Shown piece by piece: positions 1 through 7,570 of a stretch of DNA of 64,000 nt. Positions within the stretch are counted from its first letter, which is position 1, and each line of letters starts with the position of its first letter. Below the pieces are notes generated by a model. It did no database searches. It saw only the letters and a list, made by a program, of their open reading frames with translations, and was not told the origin of the DNA. The DNA comes from Enterobacter huaxiensis (GTDB taxonomy: Bacteria; Pseudomonadota; Gammaproteobacteria; Enterobacterales; Enterobacteriaceae). The translations under genes and the position numbers were made by a program. The DNA lies in assembly GCF_003594935.2 (NCBI RefSeq), contig NZ_CP043342.1, positions 4,216,001 to 4,280,000 on the forward strand, read 5' to 3'.

Positions 1-375
1 CGCCGCCAGCCGCGCGGCGAGGCTGCCCACGTGTAGCTCCAGCTTGTGCCCGTCCGGGTCGAGAAAATAGAACGACGCCCCCTCGCTTTTATTCTGCTTC
101 CAGACGGTGACGCCCGCCTGCTTAAGCCTTAGCGAGAAGGGTTCAAAATCTTCTTCCGCCACGGTAAACGCGTAGTGGGTGTAGTCGCTCCCCTGCGGCG
201 GCATGTTCCTGCGCGCCTCGTCGTACGACAGGCAGACCCACAGATCGCCGCAGGTGAGATAGGCCCCGGTATTCCAGCGGGCGTGCAGCGTCAAACCAAG
301 CAGCTCGTGCCAGAAGGTGACGCTTTTTTGCAGGTCGCTGACCGCGAGGGTCAGGTGGTTGAGTGATTGCAGCAT
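1..375 (-). CDS. fosA: Fosfomycin glutathione transferase FosA (3' end cut by window edge)
   Basis: Read on the minus strand from ATG at 375, this frame stays open to base 1 (125 codons), so roughly the last 15 residues of a protein of about 140 residues lie outside the window. It begins MLQSLNHLTLAVSDL, the first motif of the vicinal oxygen chelate (glyoxalase-like) fold. The expected metal ligands are visible: His7 in LNHLTL, a His in DYTHYAF and a Glu in HKLELHVG. FosA enzymes are Mn2+/K+-dependent dimers that add glutathione to the epoxide of fosfomycin in the cytoplasm. A chromosomal copy is normal in Enterobacter. It is transcribed divergently from the trpS leader, with about 45 bp between the two start codons. 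The family call is strong; the degree of resistance cannot be judged from sequence. Confidence 0.95.
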   Translation of the reverse strand, partial: MLQSLNHLTLAVSDLQKSVTFWHELLGLTLHARWNTGAYLTCGDLWVCLSYDEARRNMPPQGSDYTHYAFTVAEEDFEPFSLRLKQAGVTVWKQNKSEGASFYFLDPDGHKLELHVGSLAARLAA

Positions 376-420
376 GACGAGCCCTTTTGTTTTTCGCGCC
401 GGACGTGGTACGGTAAAAGC

Positions 421-474
421 ATGAACATAAACCACGCCGTGCTCACCGTAAACCGCTGGTGGCTGCCTTCTTAA
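421..474 (+). CDS. Leader peptide with tandem Trp codons upstream of trpS-like gene
   Basis: A 17-codon reading frame, MNINHAVLTVNRWWLPS, ends in TAA at 472-474. It has two adjacent tryptophan codons (457-462) just before a set of overlapping stem-loops. It lies 100 bp upstream of a tryptophanyl-tRNA synthetase gene. The content, position and fit with the RNA structures make it a convincing attenuator leader peptide: a ribosome waiting at the Trp codons would report a shortage of charged tRNA-Trp. The ribosome binding site is weak (purine-rich GGTAAAAG just upstream), which is the main doubt. Confidence 0.75.
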   Translation: MNINHAVLTVNRWWLPS

Positions 475-530
475 AGGCGGCACGGAGTAGTTTTCCCCAT
501 TTTCAGATAGCCGCCGAAAGGCGGCTTTCT
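462..530 (+). promoter_or_regulatory. Ribosome-mediated transcription attenuator of trpS-like gene
   Basis: Three mutually exclusive pairings can be drawn. Segment 1 (462-469, GCTGCCTT) pairs with segment 2 (474-481, AAGGCGGC). Segment 2 (476-481, GGCGGC) can instead pair with segment 3 (510-515, GCCGCC). Segment 3 (509-515) pairs with segment 4 (520-526) as a GAAA-capped hairpin followed by TTCT, a terminator-like structure. The Trp codons at 457-462 sit on the edge of segment 1, so a stalled ribosome would mask it, free segment 2 and favour the 2:3 antiterminator. This is the logic of the trp operon attenuator. The U-tract is short, so termination may be partial. Confidence 0.72.
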
Positions 531-574
531 CACATCTAAGACCCCTTTCGGCAACTGCACATTAAGGAGTCTTT

Positions 575-1579
575 ATGAACGCACCCACCATCCTCACCGG
601 CGACCGCCCAACCGGCCCGCTGCACCTCGGCCACTTCGTCGGATCGCTGCGCCAGCGCGTGGCGCTCCAGCAGACGCACAGCCAGTTTGTGCTGATTGCC
701 GACCTGCAGGGGCTGACCGACAACGGCAGCAACCCGCAGAAGATCCGCGACAACATCCCCGAAGTGCTGGCCGACTACCTCGCCGCCGGCATCGACCCGA
801 ACCTGACCACGATCTGCCTGCAGTCCGCCCTGCCCGCCCTCGCCGAGCTGACGATGTTATATATGAACATCGTCACCGTCGCCCGCGTGGAGCGTAACCC
901 GACGGTGAAAAACGAGATTGCGCAGAAGGGTTTCGCCCGCTCGCTGCCGGTCGGGTTTATGGCCTACCCCATCAGCCAGGCGGCGGACATCACCGCGTTT
1001 AAGGCCGAGTGCGTGCCCGTCGGCGACGACCAGCTGCCGATGATTGAGCAGACCAACGAGATTGTGCACAAGATGAACAGCCTGCTGCCCGCCCCGGTGC
1101 TGCGCCACTGCAAAGCGATGCTGAGCGACACCAGCCGCCTGCCCGGCATCGACGGCAGCGCCAAGATGTCGAAATCGCTGGGCAACACGCTGCACCTTTC
1201 GGCCAGTGAAGAGACGATTCACCGTGCGGTCAGCGCGATGTACACCGACCCGAATCACCTGAAGGTGAGCGACCCGGGGCAGATTGAGGGGAACGTGGTG
1301 TTTACGTACCTCGACGCGTTTCATCCGGACAAGGAGAAAGTGGCGGCGATGAAGGCGCACTATCAGGCGGGCGGGCTGGGCGACCGTGTGTGCAAGAACG
1401 AGCTGGAGGCGTGTTTGCAGGAGCTGATTGCGCCGATGCGGGAGCGGAGGGCGATGTATATGCGTGACAGGGGCGAGCTGATGGCGATGCTGAAGCGCGG
1501 TACTGAACGGGCGCAGGGGGTGACGCAGGCGACGTTGAGGGAGGTGAAGGTTGGGCTGGGGGTGCCGGTGTTTAGTTAA
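575..1579 (+). CDS. trpS: Tryptophanyl-tRNA synthetase, second (attenuator-controlled) type
   Basis: This class Ic synthetase charges tRNA-Trp with tryptophan in the cytoplasm. The Rossmann-fold ATP-binding signature PLHLGHFVG is at residues 16-24 and the KMSKS loop (GSAKMSKSLGN) near residue 200. The length of 334 residues is normal for bacterial TrpRS. AAGGAGTC eight bases upstream of ATG is an excellent ribosome binding site. It diverges from the housekeeping trpS I know from E. coli, which lies in the dam-gph region, and this gene has none of that context. I therefore infer an auxiliary TrpRS switched on when tRNA-Trp charging falls. Auxiliary TrpRS enzymes in other bacteria can confer resistance to TrpRS inhibitors such as indolmycin; whether this one does is unknown. 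Downstream DNA at 3311-3370 repeats its 3' end. Confidence 0.93.
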   Translation: MNAPTILTGDRPTGPLHLGHFVGSLRQRVALQQTHSQFVLIADLQGLTDNGSNPQKIRDNIPEVLADYLAAGIDPNLTTICLQSALPALAELTMLYMNIVTVARVERNPTVKNEIAQKGFARSLPVGFMAYPISQAADITAFKAECVPVGDDQLPMIEQTNEIVHKMNSLLPAPVLRHCKAMLSDTSRLPGIDGSAKMSKSLGNTLHLSASEETIHRAVSAMYTDPNHLKVSDPGQIEGNVVFTYLDAFHPDKEKVAAMKAHYQAGGLGDRVCKNELEACLQELIAPMRERRAMYMRDRGELMAMLKRGTERAQGVTQATLREVKVGLGVPVFS

Positions 1580-1751
1580 AGTAGGTTTAGCGGTGGAGTG
1601 CGTGGGATGGGCATGAAACCGCTGATTATCTCATTAAAGATGAAATTGATACCTCTAACAATTCTTAATTCCTTATTTAGATAAGATAAATTGCTTCAAT
1701 CACATTAATATTACATTGATAAATCCTTTATTGCGTATTTAAAGGTTTATT

Positions 1752-2435
1752 ATGGCTGATATAGAAGATATAGCCCGGAGATTATGCAACATTATCGTTT
1801 CTCCTGATATCGTTACTGGGCTTATAAATGGAGGGCTATCTGTACCGCTAGATTATGGATATCTGATTTATGGTATCTTTGACACGGATACCAGGTATGC
1901 TCGTGAAACTCAACGTATACGAATGATTACTGCCATAAAAAATGACATTTTGAATTACGAGAACATTATCAACGCTGTCAAAGTTATACTTAAAGAATTC
2001 AACAGATTTTTAACAGAGGCGGAGCAGGATAAAATATACAGATCTGTAATGACTTCAATTGCAGGTAGAATATCAACCAATTTTATTGCATCCACTATCG
2101 CTAAACATGTTATTGAAAGAACATCTTTTACGTTTGTTGTTTTTAAAGGGAAAGGTAACCCAATCACAGCACTGAGCACACTTCTTTTATTTGGGGGAAT
2201 GGCTGAACGATCAATTAGGACATCTGACAGACTCAAAGCAGAAGCCCCAGAAGTATATCAACTTCTGAGACCCAGAGACTATGACCTACTTTATTTTCTG
2301 TTCGCTGATGCCGTCCAGCCTTTCGTAGATGCTATCCATGCAGGTTATTCAGAAGGAAAACCTGTATTTAATCAGATCATGAAGAAAGTTAATGAAAAAA
2401 TAACTACACGCCCTACGGCAGGCGCGTATGAGTAG
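1752..2435 (+). CDS. Candidate T6SS effector, membrane-active (unknown family)
   Basis: This 227-residue protein matches no family I recognise. It has an acidic N-terminus, a hydrophobic stretch near residues 21-42 (GLINGGLSVPLDYGYLIYGIF) and a second near 136-152 (NPITALSTLLLFGGMA). There is no signal peptide. It overlaps the next gene by 8 bp, and that gene encodes a four-TM protein, followed after 2 bp by hcp. Small cytoplasmic proteins with one or two amphipathic or TM segments that are paired with a membrane immunity protein and an Hcp are typical of pore-forming T6SS effectors (for example Ssp6 or Tme types). That assignment rests on context, not homology. Base composition is far more AT-rich than the neighbouring trpS, suggesting transfer. 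A weak purine run, AAAGG, lies ahead of ATG. Confidence 0.5.
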   Translation: MADIEDIARRLCNIIVSPDIVTGLINGGLSVPLDYGYLIYGIFDTDTRYARETQRIRMITAIKNDILNYENIINAVKVILKEFNRFLTEAEQDKIYRSVMTSIAGRISTNFIASTIAKHVIERTSFTFVVFKGKGNPITALSTLLLFGGMAERSIRTSDRLKAEAPEVYQLLRPRDYDLLYFLFADAVQPFVDAIHAGYSEGKPVFNQIMKKVNEKITTRPTAGAYE

Positions 2436-2775
2436 GTTTATCATCCCAATTATAAACCTGCTTCTTTGCTCATACTTAGTATTAGCCTATATCCTTTGCT
2501 GTGTTGAATTCGAAACCTGGCATGATAAAACAATCGCTTTTTGCATCATTACCCTAAGCGCTTACATTATTTCATTAGTAATGAATAAATTCCTGCCAGG
2601 AAAGATATCCATTTTTGGCGGGATCCTGGATGTGTTATCAGGTCCCTTACTGATCATCGGTGCATTTGCTTGTATAGCAGTCCTTGAACCATGGCCGCTG
2701 AAAATTATTGGCTTGTTCATATGGGTCGTGGCGATGTTGCACCTACCTTCTTTTGTCAATATAGATGAGGAATAA
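2428..2775 (+). CDS. Four-TM inner-membrane protein, candidate effector immunity
   Basis: The 115-residue protein is almost entirely hydrophobic, with four probable membrane helices: about residues 3-25, 32-52, 59-80 and 88-108. It starts inside the 3' end of the preceding gene (8-bp overlap), a coupling common in toxin/immunity or effector/immunity pairs. An inner-membrane location fits protection against an effector that acts on the membrane. No named family was recognised, and an unrelated small membrane protein remains possible. Confidence 0.5.
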   Translation: MSRFIIPIINLLLCSYLVLAYILCCVEFETWHDKTIAFCIITLSAYIISLVMNKFLPGKISIFGGILDVLSGPLLIIGAFACIAVLEPWPLKIIGLFIWVVAMLHLPSFVNIDEE

Positions 2776-2777
2776 TC

Positions 2778-3257
2778 ATGTCAAATCCAGCATATCTTTG
2801 GTTAACCGATGCTAATGGCTCACCCGTCGTAGGAGGTTCCATGGTGTCCGGTCGGTTAGGCGCTATTGAATTAAAGGCGGTCGCTCATCACCTCACCATT
2901 CCCGTGAGTGGAAATACAGGCCGACTAACAGGTACCCGCGTACATACACCGATTGCCGTTCAGAAAGAATTTGATAAAACGACACCGGTTCTCATCAGGG
3001 CACTGTGTGAAAACCAAACACTAAAATCGGCTACGTTCAAAATGTATCAAATTGATGATGCAGGAATCGAGAGAGAATATTTCAACATTATCCTGGAGAA
3101 TGTAAAAATCACAGGTATAACGCCAAATCTATTCCCGGGTTCTGGAACAGGAACGCATACAGAGACGATCGAGCTAAGATATGAGGCAATTACCTGGAAA
3201 CACTGTCACGGGAATATAGTTTACAAAGATGCCTGGAATCATATGGCGATAGCCTGA
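2778..3257 (+). CDS. hcp: Hcp, type VI secretion tube protein / effector carrier
   Basis: The 159 residues match the Hcp (PF05638) family. The beginning MSNPAYLWLTDANG is characteristic, as are the internal SGRLGAIEL and HTPIAVQKEFDKTTP and the C-terminal beta strand block ETIELRYEAITWKHCHGN. Hcp hexamers stack into the T6SS inner tube, and their lumen carries small effectors. GAGG lies 9 bp before ATG. No sheath, baseplate or ATPase genes are nearby, so this is an orphan hcp that would depend on a T6SS elsewhere in the genome. Its position directly after a candidate effector and immunity gene suggests it is the dedicated carrier for that effector. Confidence 0.93.
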   Translation: MSNPAYLWLTDANGSPVVGGSMVSGRLGAIELKAVAHHLTIPVSGNTGRLTGTRVHTPIAVQKEFDKTTPVLIRALCENQTLKSATFKMYQIDDAGIEREYFNIILENVKITGITPNLFPGSGTGTHTETIELRYEAITWKHCHGNIVYKDAWNHMAIA

Positions 3258-3310
3258 ACCGACTTTAAAATTTCTCGGGCCGAGTTAAGTTTGTGCTTGC
3301 CGGTATGCAC

Positions 3311-3370
3311 AAGCGGAGTGGCGGCGATGATGGCGCATTACCAGGCGGGCTGGGGGTGCCGGTGTTTTGA
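3311..3370 (+). pseudogene. Degraded duplicate of the trpS 3' end with internal deletion
   Basis: Bases 3311-3352 align with trpS bases 1331-1380 with few changes (shared GTGGCGGCGATGA, AGGCGGGC). Then, without a break, 3349-3370 align with trpS 1553-1575 (GGGCTGGGGGTGCCGGTGTT). The jump removes about 180 bp and falls exactly at a GGGCTGGG repeat present at both places in trpS, the mark of a slip or recombination between short repeats. No open frame is preserved. It shows that the hcp module sits between an intact trpS and a second, decayed trpS end. Confidence 0.8.
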
Positions 3371-3432
3371 GATTAAGCCAGCGGCACATATTGCTTAAGC
3401 TCAGATATGCGCCGCCGGTGCTTCTCAACCGC

Positions 3433-4434
3433 TTACCATAATGCGTTTTGCCTTTTGATCTCATCCCAGCGAAGGCACATATCGCATGACATCATGAAAT
3501 CGTTATGCCATTTCCACCAGGCATGCAGGACGTAATAAGCCAGACAAGGGGCATAGCAAAGCAAAAAATAGGCCTCGAAACACAGCGCCCTTCCCGCCAG
3601 CGTCACGACAAGCGCGACCAATACTAACCATGCAAACTGAATGACCAGCAGGATCGCAAGCCTCAGCCACAGCGGCTTTGCATACAGCGAACGCCACGGA
3701 ATAGCTTGCGAAAAGAAAAGATCAATCTCATTCAGGAACAGATGCCCGAGGAAGATATAGCGTTTAGTAAAGCGTAAAAACAGCAGATTAATCGCCAGAA
3801 CGACCGCGCAGAGTATCAGCATAGTGATAATGGCTTTGAGCGTGAAGTAATGCCCATAGAAATCGAACTCTGCGCGTCTGCCGAGCGGCGCGATCGTCAG
3901 TAAATTCATCATAACGGACATGACGACCGCCACCGCCAAATAACCCGTAAGCCGCTTGTATTTGATCGTATCTCTCGCAGAGACGATGACCTGCCTGATA
4001 TATACAGGGCGCAGCAGGGCAAATATTCCCCAGATAAGCAACGGCGCCACAATCGCGACTGCGGCAAGCGCCAGGCCCGGCGATGCGAGGGAAAAGAGTG
4101 CCCACGTTAACCCGCAAAATAGCAGCGCGGCGCCTGCCAGAACCGTGAAGGGAGAAAAGAGAAAATGATGCCTTACGCTCCTCTCGTCGTTCAGAAAGCA
4201 GCTCAGGTCTACGTTTTTGACCACGCATTTATAGGCCCAATACGCCCTGAGATCGTTAATAAACGCATAGAGCACCAGCGCTAAAATACCGCTCACGCAC
4301 CACGCATCCTCGCGGGAGAACGAGAAACCGCTATTTTTCCCGTAAAACCCCAACAGGATCAGCGTAACAACATAGATTAAAAGCAGGTTCCTTTTATCCT
4401 GAAACCGAATAAACGTTAAATAATCAGGGATCAT
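3433..4434 (-). CDS. Polytopic inner-membrane protein of the TPS/polyketide cluster
   Basis: The 333-residue protein has about eight hydrophobic segments (near residues 17-31, 46-60, 95-125, 130-150, 165-190, 200-225, 258-285 and 288-305), Arg-rich loops and a Cys-rich C-terminus (MMSCDMCLRWDE). I recognise no family. It is the last gene of the long minus-strand block and starts 10 bp after the acyltransferase gene, so co-transcription is likely. A role in moving or attaching the product at the inner membrane is possible but is only an inference from position. Confidence 0.6.
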   Translation of the reverse strand: MIPDYLTFIRFQDKRNLLLIYVVTLILLGFYGKNSGFSFSREDAWCVSGILALVLYAFINDLRAYWAYKCVVKNVDLSCFLNDERSVRHHFLFSPFTVLAGAALLFCGLTWALFSLASPGLALAAVAIVAPLLIWGIFALLRPVYIRQVIVSARDTIKYKRLTGYLAVAVVMSVMMNLLTIAPLGRRAEFDFYGHYFTLKAIITMLILCAVVLAINLLFLRFTKRYIFLGHLFLNEIDLFFSQAIPWRSLYAKPLWLRLAILLVIQFAWLVLVALVVTLAGRALCFEAYFLLCYAPCLAYYVLHAWWKWHNDFMMSCDMCLRWDEIKRQNALW

Positions 4435-4444
4435 AGCGCTACCG

Positions 4445-5377
4445 TTATATCTCTAGTGCTTTTCTGCAGTGGACAACCGGGGAAGATGCGCCCCCGGGAA
4501 AATCATTCAGCATCTGACCCAGGTAGGGTTTATTGCTCATTTCGATAAAGTGCGGACGCCTCTCGTGATGTAAAAAATACGACAGCGTATCGCGCCACTT
4601 CACCGTATGGGTCAGGTGCAACGCCAGATTTTCTTTTATCTTCTCCGGCTCCCGCTCAGGCTGCGCCGTCACGTTCATTACCACCTCATGCTCCGGCGCG
4701 GTAAGGGGCTGCCCGGCAAGGCATTCGCGCATCGGCTCAACGCCGTCCGCCATTAAGCGCGTATGCCAGGCGCCGCTTACGCCCAGCTTAATGGGGCTAA
4801 GACCTTCACGCAGCAGAAGGCTGGCGAAATCATTTAGCGCCCCCGACGTGCCGCCGATCACCTGCTGATGTGGGGTGTTATCGCAGCTGATATCCAGCGC
4901 AATGCCCGAACGGGCGATTGTCTCTGCAAGCTGCGTATGCGTCATGCCCTTCAGGGCCAGCATCGTCCCTTTATGCACCTTGCTTACCGCATCCATCGTG
5001 CTGGCGCGAAAATGGATCGTGCGGAACAACGTCTCCAGCGAGAGCGCCCCGGCAGCATACAGCGCGCTATATTCACCCACGCTATGGCCACAGGAGCCGA
5101 TAACGGGCGTTCGGTTAAACCGTACTTTCCACAGGTCGAACAGCGTCACGTTAATGGCCGTTACCGCCATCTGCTGCACCGGCGTCTGAATCAGCTTGTT
5201 CATCGGCCCCCGGAGACACAGCCGACGGAGATCCCTCCCGGATATATCGCTGGCACAATCCCAGATCCGCTTCGTCGCGGCGTTAATATCCCACAGATCG
5301 CTTCCCATGCCGGTCATCGGGTTTCCCTGTCCGGAAAAAAGCAGCACGACGGGATGTTCAGAATCATTAAGCGTCAT
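4445..5377 (-). CDS. FabD-like malonyl/acyl transferase
   Basis: The 310-residue acyltransferase-domain protein has the opening VVLLFSGQGNPMTGMG, the nucleophile elbow GHSVGEYSA with Ser99, and a downstream HFRASTM whose Arg (about 123) matches the residue that binds the carboxylate of malonyl units. The catalytic His lies in SGAWHTRLM near residue 207. FabD enzymes load malonyl groups from CoA onto ACP. The retained Arg argues for malonyl or a similar diacid rather than a plain acyl chain. It lies between the outer-membrane barrel and the polytopic membrane protein and is about 10 bp from both, so it probably serves the cluster's own ACP. Confidence 0.88.
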   Translation of the reverse strand: MTLNDSEHPVVLLFSGQGNPMTGMGSDLWDINAATKRIWDCASDISGRDLRRLCLRGPMNKLIQTPVQQMAVTAINVTLFDLWKVRFNRTPVIGSCGHSVGEYSALYAAGALSLETLFRTIHFRASTMDAVSKVHKGTMLALKGMTHTQLAETIARSGIALDISCDNTPHQQVIGGTSGALNDFASLLLREGLSPIKLGVSGAWHTRLMADGVEPMRECLAGQPLTAPEHEVVMNVTAQPEREPEKIKENLALHLTHTVKWRDTLSYFLHHERRPHFIEMSNKPYLGQMLNDFPGGASSPVVHCRKALEI

Positions 5378-5387
5378 CGTTATCTCC

Positions 5388-6776
5388 TTATAAATAATAT
5401 TTCAGTCCGACGTACATACCGACGGACTCACCGAAGAGTGCGAACTCTGAATCGGCCGCTCCCAGTGCGGCATAAAATCCACCGAAGGCTTCCAGACTGT
5501 CGTTTATGGCGTTCAGCGGCGCGCTAACGTGAAGGCCGGCGAGGGTACTGGTGTCGACAAGATTGAGCACCAGGTAAGGCCGCAGCGCGATGTCTCCTCC
5601 AGCCTGCAGACTCGCCCACGCGTTAAGATAATGTTTCCCCTGCAGCATGCCCTTATTACCGGTATTACTGATTTCCGATGACATGAGGTACTTATACGAG
5701 TCGAACGCGCTGTCCAGCGGATCGTAGCCGGTTCGGGTATTCAGAAAGCGCAACAGTTCACGCTGCTTTTGCCACTGGGAGCGGGAATAGCCTTCGCTCT
5801 GAAAATAATATTCCAGCCCGAAAAGAGAGAAGTTATCAGAGGTATATTCCCCTCCCGCAGCCAGCTCAACGCCAGGCTTATCCTCAGCGCTGTAAAGCGA
5901 TGTCGGAAACTGATAACGCTCCAGCGCCCGGCGCTGCCGGTCTGAAAGGTGCCGCCAGCGCTGCCCGCGGTGAAACGCCATCTCTCCCTTAAACGTCACC
6001 TGGGGCGTCCAGGTGAAGCTATCGGAAAACGCAACCGACTGGGAATCGCCGAGCAGAACGCGCGCGCCGGGGGTATGATCGCGAAAGTGATGCGACGAGT
6101 AGCTCAGCAGCCAGGCTTCACTGCTGTTACCCCGCTGGTTGTCTGACCAGGCGCTGGAAGAGAGGTAGCGTTTATCAATGGTCGACAGCTTCGGTACGAC
6201 GCTCAGAGATAGCGCATGCTGCCGGTCATCCGCAGACAGCGTGGCCGCCCAGGAGGAGGACTGATACGCGGATCTCATCTGCGGATCGTAAAGGCGCGTG
6301 GGCTTAAAGCCGCCGTAGTACTGGCTAAGGAGATCCGCCGGCGAACGCAGGAAAAAAAGCCCCGGCTTCGGTTTGAGCTTGCCCATCTCCAGCTGGATCT
6401 GGTCGGAGACGCTATACACCATGCGCAATTTTTCGAGGATCGCCCGCGAGCGGCGGTCCTCTTTTTCAAATGCACCCAGCGGCCGAGCGCCGTACCAGGT
6501 CAGCCCGTAAAGCGAAAAATCAAGGTTCAGGGCATTGTCGACAAGCGCGCAACTGCTGGCAATGTTGATACCCGCATCGTTAAAAACATTGTTGCGGGTG
6601 TAAGGATTTTTACCGTTAATCTGCCAGGGCGAGGTCTGCTTCTTGACGTATGTCGTCTGCTCAAACAGCGTCACCGTGGCATTTTGAGCAACCTCAGCCC
6701 CCGACAAGCACTCGGCCAGCAGGCTAAAGGGCGCACAGGACAGGATCAGGGTTATCCTCGCCAGCACGCGTTTCAT
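5388..6776 (-). CDS. Predicted outer-membrane beta-barrel protein
   Basis: This 462-residue protein has a signal peptide (about residues 1-21, ending SLLAEC). The remainder is rich in alternating aromatic and polar residues typical of outer-membrane strands and ends in the aromatic-rich GLKYYL. I could not assign it to a porin family; it resembles the broad group of uncharacterised barrels found with RND or Lol-like exporters. Its start overlaps the stop of the LolA-like gene by 4 bp, which points to translational coupling. A role as the outer-membrane component of the cluster's export route is an inference from context. Confidence 0.7.
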   Translation of the reverse strand: MKRVLARITLILSCAPFSLLAECLSGAEVAQNATVTLFEQTTYVKKQTSPWQINGKNPYTRNNVFNDAGINIASSCALVDNALNLDFSLYGLTWYGARPLGAFEKEDRRSRAILEKLRMVYSVSDQIQLEMGKLKPKPGLFFLRSPADLLSQYYGGFKPTRLYDPQMRSAYQSSSWAATLSADDRQHALSLSVVPKLSTIDKRYLSSSAWSDNQRGNSSEAWLLSYSSHHFRDHTPGARVLLGDSQSVAFSDSFTWTPQVTFKGEMAFHRGQRWRHLSDRQRRALERYQFPTSLYSAEDKPGVELAAGGEYTSDNFSLFGLEYYFQSEGYSRSQWQKQRELLRFLNTRTGYDPLDSAFDSYKYLMSSEISNTGNKGMLQGKHYLNAWASLQAGGDIALRPYLVLNLVDTSTLAGLHVSAPLNAINDSLEAFGGFYAALGAADSEFALFGESVGMYVGLKYYL

Positions 6777-7561
6777 TGCACACCACGCATGATGGACTCG
6801 CGGGTAAACCAGGATTCCGGCAGTGATTCCAGACGAATATCACTGTATTCCATAACCGAATATCGATTGCCGTTTCGGGTGTCCTTGACCACGATTTTCG
6901 TCGGCCGCATTTTGCCCAGCACCGGTTGAAAATCATGGTACGTCACTTCTTTAAACAACCGATCGTCGAGAGAGTAATAAGAGGCTTTAAATGGCCGGTT
7001 ATCGCCCTCTTTCTCGACGTAGTAGCTGATTTTTGGCCAGGTTGCCTCGGCAGACTTGCGTTCGAGCAGCAGCGAATAACAGACGTTTTCGCCACAAGGC
7101 ACTTCTCCCTGCAGGGTTGAGCGATAGGCGTATTCAAAATTGGTGACGATCACGTCCCCGTTGGCTATCTGTCCAATAAGCCGCTGCTGTGGAGAAACCG
7201 GTACGGGGCGGCGGAGTTCTGGCGTATAAAACCACAGCGCGTAACCGTCCGAGAACAGCACTTTTCCTTTGTCCCGCGGCGGAAAGATTAACCGCGCCAG
7301 AGAACGGGCATCCGCTTTTGTCTCGCCATCCGGCTTAATAAAGCGCATAGAGATATCAAGGATCTGCTTATTCTCAGGCTGCGTCGCACCCGCCTGATAT
7401 TCGCTAATCGTCAGGGTGTAACGAAAAGGCTTATTTGGAGAGCGAACCTCGTCAGCCCGGCGGATAATCTCCAGCGCTTTTTCATCTTCAGGAGATGCAA
7501 AAACCCAGGTCGATAAGAGCGTCAAACCTAACAGCAGCGCGGTATTAATCTTGCTTAACAT
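6773..7561 (-). CDS. LolA-like outer-membrane lipoprotein-sorting protein
   Basis: This is a 262-residue exported protein with a signal peptide (cleavage probably after WVFA, about residue 22). The body fits the LolA/LolB-like half-barrel fold seen in 'outer membrane lipoprotein-sorting protein' families: EKALEIIRRADEVRSP, then RFIKPDGETKADAR, RLIFPPRDKGKVLF and DGYALWFYTPELRRPVPVSP. Such proteins bind lipid or lipoprotein acyl chains in the periplasm. It is encoded directly after an FtsX-type permease and before an outer-membrane barrel, so a periplasmic lipid shuttle is the natural reading. It is not the housekeeping lolA, which has a different context and is shorter. Confidence 0.8.
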   Translation of the reverse strand: MLSKINTALLLGLTLLSTWVFASPEDEKALEIIRRADEVRSPNKPFRYTLTISEYQAGATQPENKQILDISMRFIKPDGETKADARSLARLIFPPRDKGKVLFSDGYALWFYTPELRRPVPVSPQQRLIGQIANGDVIVTNFEYAYRSTLQGEVPCGENVCYSLLLERKSAEATWPKISYYVEKEGDNRPFKASYYSLDDRLFKEVTYHDFQPVLGKMRPTKIVVKDTRNGNRYSVMEYSDIRLESLPESWFTRESIMRGVQ

Positions 7562-7570
7562 ATCGCTTCC

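Noticed and set aside
1752..3257. A complete T6SS locus
   Set aside because: Only Hcp and two small genes are present; no VipA/B, ClpV, TssJLM or VgrG are in the window.
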